Below the pieces are notes generated by a model, which searched no databases, had not been told where the DNA came from, and saw only the letters and a list, made by a program, of their open reading frames with translations. Source: Pseudomonadota bacterium (GTDB taxonomy: Bacteria; Pseudomonadota; Gammaproteobacteria; Steroidobacterales; Steroidobacteraceae). Taken from it: DNA of 64,000 nt. The stretch spans positions 19,228-83,227 of the forward strand of contig JAJYUL010000011.1 of assembly GCA_021792555.1 (NCBI GenBank), given 5' to 3'. Below, piece by piece: positions 60,977 through 64,000 of this stretch (position 1 is the first letter of the stretch; each line of letters opens with the position of its first letter). The position numbers and the translations under genes are program-made.

Positions 60977-61915
60977 TTACGCTGGCCGATGAGAGCGAAA
61001 GCCAAGGGGCAGGCCCGCCAGGGTGCTGAACCCATACAGTGGCTCCGCGGGCAGTGCGGCAGCGAGGATCTTGCGGACATCGAACAGCGCTTCGAGATCG
61101 ATGCCGGTATCAAGGCCCATCGCGCTCAACATAAAGCACATATCCTCGGTCACCACGTTGCCGGAGGCCCCCGGAGCAAACGGGCAACCGCCGAGTCCGC
61201 CGAGCGAGCTGTCGAAGGTCGTGATCCCCTCATCGAGGGCGGCGAGCACATTGGCAAGGCCTAGGCCCCGGGTGTTGTGCAGATGAATTCCGGTGAGCGC
61301 GTCATTTCCGACCGCTGCGCGCACGTCGCGGATGAGTGAACGGACGGAGGCGGGATTCGCATACCCCGAAGTGTCCGCCAGGCCCACCTCGTCACAGCCG
61401 GCCCGCATCAGCTGCTCGGCCAGGCGGACAACGCGCCCAACGGGCACAGCACCCTCGAGCGTACAGCCAAACGCAGTCGACAATGAGCCCTCGAAGTGCG
61501 GCCGACGTTCCTCGGGAGTGGCGCGCAGTAGCTCGCCAATTGCGCACGCCTCGCTGATGATCTGCGCGTGGGTGCGGCGCAGGTTGCGCAGGCTATGTGT
61601 TTCACTGACCGAGCAGGGCAGGGTAATTTTGTGTGCGCCGGCAGCGATGGCGGCCTGTACACCACGCAGATTGGGCACCAGCGCGGCGACCGTCAGTCCG
61701 GGAATTGTCGCCGCGAAGCGCACGAGCTCCGCGGTGTCGGCGAGTTGCGGCAGCACTTTTGCCGGGACGAAGCTGCCTACTTCTATCTCCCGAACTCCGG
61801 CGGCGGCTTCGGCGCGAATCCACTCCATCTTTACGTGAGTGGGAACGATCGAGTGGATGCTCTGCAGGCCGTCGCGCAGCCCAACCTCGCTCACCAGGAT
61901 CGCTCGCTCGCCCAT
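60977..61915 (-). CDS. HMG-CoA lyase-type enzyme
   Basis: This is a TIM-barrel lyase of 312 residues. The catalytic N-terminal motif EVGLRDGLQ, the metal-binding pair HLHNTRG and the glycine-rich cysteine loop GGLGGCPFAPGASGNVVTED are all intact, as in hydroxymethylglutaryl-CoA lyases. Family members also cleave related 3-hydroxy-acyl-CoAs such as citramalyl-CoA types. Its divergent partner is a CaiB/BaiF CoA-transferase rather than the leucine genes. It is therefore more likely to cleave the CoA ester made by that enzyme than to serve leucine degradation, although it could supply the HMG-CoA lyase missing from the liu cluster at 28 kb. The ATG at 61915 starts the fold. Confidence 0.85.
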   Translation of the reverse strand: MGERAILVSEVGLRDGLQSIHSIVPTHVKMEWIRAEAAAGVREIEVGSFVPAKVLPQLADTAELVRFAATIPGLTVAALVPNLRGVQAAIAAGAHKITLPCSVSETHSLRNLRRTHAQIISEACAIGELLRATPEERRPHFEGSLSTAFGCTLEGAVPVGRVVRLAEQLMRAGCDEVGLADTSGYANPASVRSLIRDVRAAVGNDALTGIHLHNTRGLGLANVLAALDEGITTFDSSLGGLGGCPFAPGASGNVVTEDMCFMLSAMGLDTGIDLEALFDVRKILAAALPAEPLYGFSTLAGLPLGFRSHRPA

Positions 61916-61950
61916 GACGCTCTTGCCCTGAGGCCAAAACCAAAATGTAA

Positions 61951-61963
61951 TAGTAATATACCA
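61951..61963. promoter_or_regulatory. Candidate GntR/HutC-type operator in the lyase/CoA-transferase promoter
   Basis: TAGTAATATACCA has the imperfect dyad TnGTA-N3-TACnA, and its minus-strand half TGGTATA recalls HutC-subfamily sites. It lies in the A/T-rich divergent region between the lyase and CoA-transferase genes. The regulator encoded at 63.2 kb is the natural candidate. Confidence 0.35.
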
Positions 61964-62036
61964 AATGAGCGATTGATGTGTGATACTAAATTGGCAAGGG
62001 TTTATAGCGATGTGGCGCGAACAGTTTGGGGGGATA

Positions 62037-63227
62037 ATGCCGGATCGAGATGATCTGCCGCTAGCCGGAATCCGTGTGGTCGAGTTCACTCACATGGTAA
62101 TGGGTCCCACTATCGGGCTCATTCTTGCCGATTTGGGCGCCGATGTGACGCGGATCGAGCCTACCGGCGGCGACCGCACTCGCGCGCTGCGCGGATCGGG
62201 CGCCGGCTACTTCGCAATGTACAACAGGAACAAGCGAAGTATCTGCCTCGATCTGAAGTCAGGTCCGGGCGTGCAGCTCGCTCGGCGTCTGGTATCTGGT
62301 GCTGATGTGCTGGTGGAGAATTTCCGGCCGGGCGCTCTGCAGAGGCTGGGTCTGGGCTACGAGGAGCTCGCGCGGGATAATCCGGGACTGATTTACTGCT
62401 CTGCGAAGGGATTTCTCAGCGGGCCGTACGAGAACCGGGTGGCGCTCGATGAGGTGGCACAGATGATGGGCGGACTCGCTTACATGACCGGCCCGACCGG
62501 GCGTCCGCTGCGCGCGGGAGCTTCCGTGATCGATGTGACCGGTGGCATGTTCGGCGTAATAGGTATCCTCGCCTTACTCGAACGCCGCCATCGCAGCGGG
62601 GGCGGTGGACGGGTCAACTGTTCCCTGTTCGAGACCACTGCGTTCCTGGTCGGTCAGCACATGGCCCAGCTGGCCGTCACCGGCAAGCCGGCGGCGCCGA
62701 TGCCTGAGCGTGTGTCCGCCTGGGCAGTCTATGATGTATTCGATACCGCGGATGCTCAGCAGATCTTTGTTGCGATCGTCAGTGATGCGCAGTGGCGCTC
62801 GTTCTGCTCGACGTTCGAGCTCGCCGAGTTCGAAGCGGACCCGGACCTGCAGACGAACAACGATCGCATCGCGCAGCGAGACCGCATCCTGCCGGTTATC
62901 CGCGCGCTATTTGCCTCGCGTGCGCGCGACGAGTTGCTTGCGCAACTGGAGGGTATCGGCGTCCCGGCGGCAAAGATCGCCCGGCCCGAGGACCTTTTTG
63001 CCGACGAGCAGTTGAATGCGAATGAGGGACTGGTTGAGGTCACGTTGCCCGGGGGCGGTGCGGCGCGGCTGCCGGCTCTGCCCGTCGAGCTCGATGGACG
63101 TCGCTGTGGGCTGCGACTGGACCTGCGGCAGGCGGGTGAAGACTCGCGCGCCGTGCTGAGGGAGGTCGGGGTCTCCGAAGCGGAGCTCGACGCGCTGCAA
63201 AGTGATGGCGTCGTCGGCTCGACCTGA
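62037..63227 (+). CDS. CaiB/BaiF-family (class III) CoA-transferase
   Basis: This enzyme of 396 residues moves CoA from one carboxylic acid to another. The N-terminus LAGIRVVEFTHMVMGPTIGLILADLGADVTRIEP and the block NRNKRSICLDLKSGPGVQLARRLVSGADVLVENFRPGALQRLGLGYEEL are diagnostic. The catalytic Asp is expected in RVALDEVAQMMGGLAYMTG, and GRVNCSLFETTAFLV follows. The ATG at 62037 is preceded by TTGGGGGGATA, an excellent ribosome site; an upstream frame from 61980 is unneeded. It would activate an organic acid as its CoA ester, which the divergent lyase could then split. It is convergent with the regulator gene. Confidence 0.88.
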   Translation: MPDRDDLPLAGIRVVEFTHMVMGPTIGLILADLGADVTRIEPTGGDRTRALRGSGAGYFAMYNRNKRSICLDLKSGPGVQLARRLVSGADVLVENFRPGALQRLGLGYEELARDNPGLIYCSAKGFLSGPYENRVALDEVAQMMGGLAYMTGPTGRPLRAGASVIDVTGGMFGVIGILALLERRHRSGGGGRVNCSLFETTAFLVGQHMAQLAVTGKPAAPMPERVSAWAVYDVFDTADAQQIFVAIVSDAQWRSFCSTFELAEFEADPDLQTNNDRIAQRDRILPVIRALFASRARDELLAQLEGIGVPAAKIARPEDLFADEQLNANEGLVEVTLPGGGAARLPALPVELDGRRCGLRLDLRQAGEDSRAVLREVGVSEAELDALQSDGVVGST

Positions 63228-63231
63228 AGTT

Positions 63232-63996
63232 TCAGTGCTGCAGGTCGAGGCGTAGCTGGTAGCGGTCGGACCGGTAATGGGCAACGGTCAGAAGCAGCGG
63301 ACTGCCCGCGGCATCAAAAACCAGGCGGGTGACGCGCAGAATCGCGGAACGAGGCTCCACCGCAAGAGAACGGCACAGCAGCGGGTCGGCGAGCATCGCC
63401 GCCACCGTTTGGCTCGCTTTGCCAAGTCGGTAGCCGGCATTCTTGATTACCTTGAGTATCGGGGTGTGGGCGAGCGCGGTGCGGGTTACGTACTTGGAGA
63501 GCGTCACGGGCACGTAGCTGACGATATATCCGAGCGGCTCGTTGTTCAGATAACGGATGCGGACCGCGCGTAGGACTTTCTCTCCGGTGGGCAGGCCCAT
63601 GGTCTCGGCGACCCACGCATTCGCCTCTTCCTGCTTCAATGACAAGATGCGTACCCGTGTCGTACGACCGAAGTGGATCAGCGAATCCACGGCCTGATCC
63701 ATATTCGCTTCGATCGGCTTCACCGGCGGACGGTAGACGACCGTAGTGCCAACGCGACGCTTGCGGGCGACGAACCGATGTTGAGCAAGCTCCGCAAGAG
63801 CGCGCCGCGCGGTGATCCGGGAGACCGCGTATGCATGGGAGACCTCCTTCTCCGTGCCAAGCACGGAGCCGAAAGCCCGCTGCCCGGAGAGAATTTCATC
63901 TCGCAGCTGCAAGAAAATCTGATGATAAAGGGGGACTGCCGCCGATCTATCCAGTGCGCTCACGCGTTTAGCACCTGTTCGCATTCGTTGTTGCAC
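63232..63996 (-). CDS. GntR-family regulator with UTRA domain (HutC type)
   Basis: This transcriptional regulator has at least 254 residues. The N-terminal winged helix reads PLYHQIFLQLRDEILSGQRAFGSVLGTEKEVSHAYAVSRITARRALAELAQHRFVARKRRVGT. The C-terminal UTRA ligand domain has RILSLKQEEANAWVAETMGLPTGEKVLRAVRIRYLNNEPLGYIVSYVP and ILRVTRLVFDAAGSPLLLTVAHYRSDRYQLRLDL. Possible starts are GTG 63996, ATG 63984 or GTG 63963; the window ends four bases upstream, so a longer form cannot be excluded. It probably senses the pathway acid or its CoA ester and controls the lyase/CoA-transferase promoter. Confidence 0.85.
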   Translation of the reverse strand: MQQRMRTGAKRVSALDRSAAVPLYHQIFLQLRDEILSGQRAFGSVLGTEKEVSHAYAVSRITARRALAELAQHRFVARKRRVGTTVVYRPPVKPIEANMDQAVDSLIHFGRTTRVRILSLKQEEANAWVAETMGLPTGEKVLRAVRIRYLNNEPLGYIVSYVPVTLSKYVTRTALAHTPILKVIKNAGYRLGKASQTVAAMLADPLLCRSLAVEPRSAILRVTRLVFDAAGSPLLLTVAHYRSDRYQLRLDLQH

Positions 63997-64000
63997 GAGG

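Overview
The window is about 64 kb of high-GC DNA. It reads as the chromosome of a heterotrophic, aerobic gammaproteobacterium, probably near the Xanthomonadales, Nevskiales or Steroidobacterales. The main hints are a fused aspartate kinase/diaminopimelate decarboxylase, a YajR-type MFS protein with its C-terminal domain, a QueD very like that of Escherichia coli, a PBP1B-type murein synthase and a leucine-degradation (liu) cluster. The assignment is inference; no rRNA is present.

Layout. 1-5.7 kb: the 3' part of an RND pump gene, a sulfide:quinone oxidoreductase and a TolC-like outer membrane factor, apparently one operon. 5.7-8 kb: a Kch-type K+ channel and a TauE/SafE exporter. 8.1-17.4 kb: secreted and peptide-handling proteins, namely a large Asp-box (BNR) protein, an APC permease and two tandem M61 peptidases that share a 572-bp block without a single mismatch. 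17.5-25.7 kb: a DUF190 protein, YajR, an Nramp-related metal transporter behind a strong promoter and a long structured leader, a chalcone-isomerase-like protein, QueD, an orphan LytS-type kinase, a spinster-type MFS and ferredoxin-NADP reductase. 25.8-32.5 kb: leucine/isovalerate catabolism (HSDL2-like SDR, FadR-type GntR regulator, isovaleryl-CoA dehydrogenase, both methylcrotonyl-CoA carboxylase subunits) with a GntR-type operator in the divergent promoter. 32.5-51.7 kb: housekeeping genes for envelope, DNA repair, lysine synthesis, cytochrome oxidase assembly and signalling.

51.8-64 kb: an accessory region. It starts at tRNA-Ala(CGC), is followed by a decayed P4-type integrase and a perfect 40-bp palindrome, and has visibly lower GC than the rest. 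It carries a TonB-dependent receptor, a cupin, a 102-residue protein of unknown family, a SAM methyltransferase, an MFS transporter, a VOC-family protein, an HMG-CoA-lyase-type enzyme, a CaiB/BaiF CoA-transferase and a GntR/UTRA regulator. The set looks like an uncharacterised module for uptake and CoA-dependent breakdown (or modification) of an organic acid. It runs off the right edge, and it is the best candidate here for an undescribed system.

The genes were called from reading frames, recognisable motifs, start-site context and gene order. No database search was possible, so family names rest on motif recognition.
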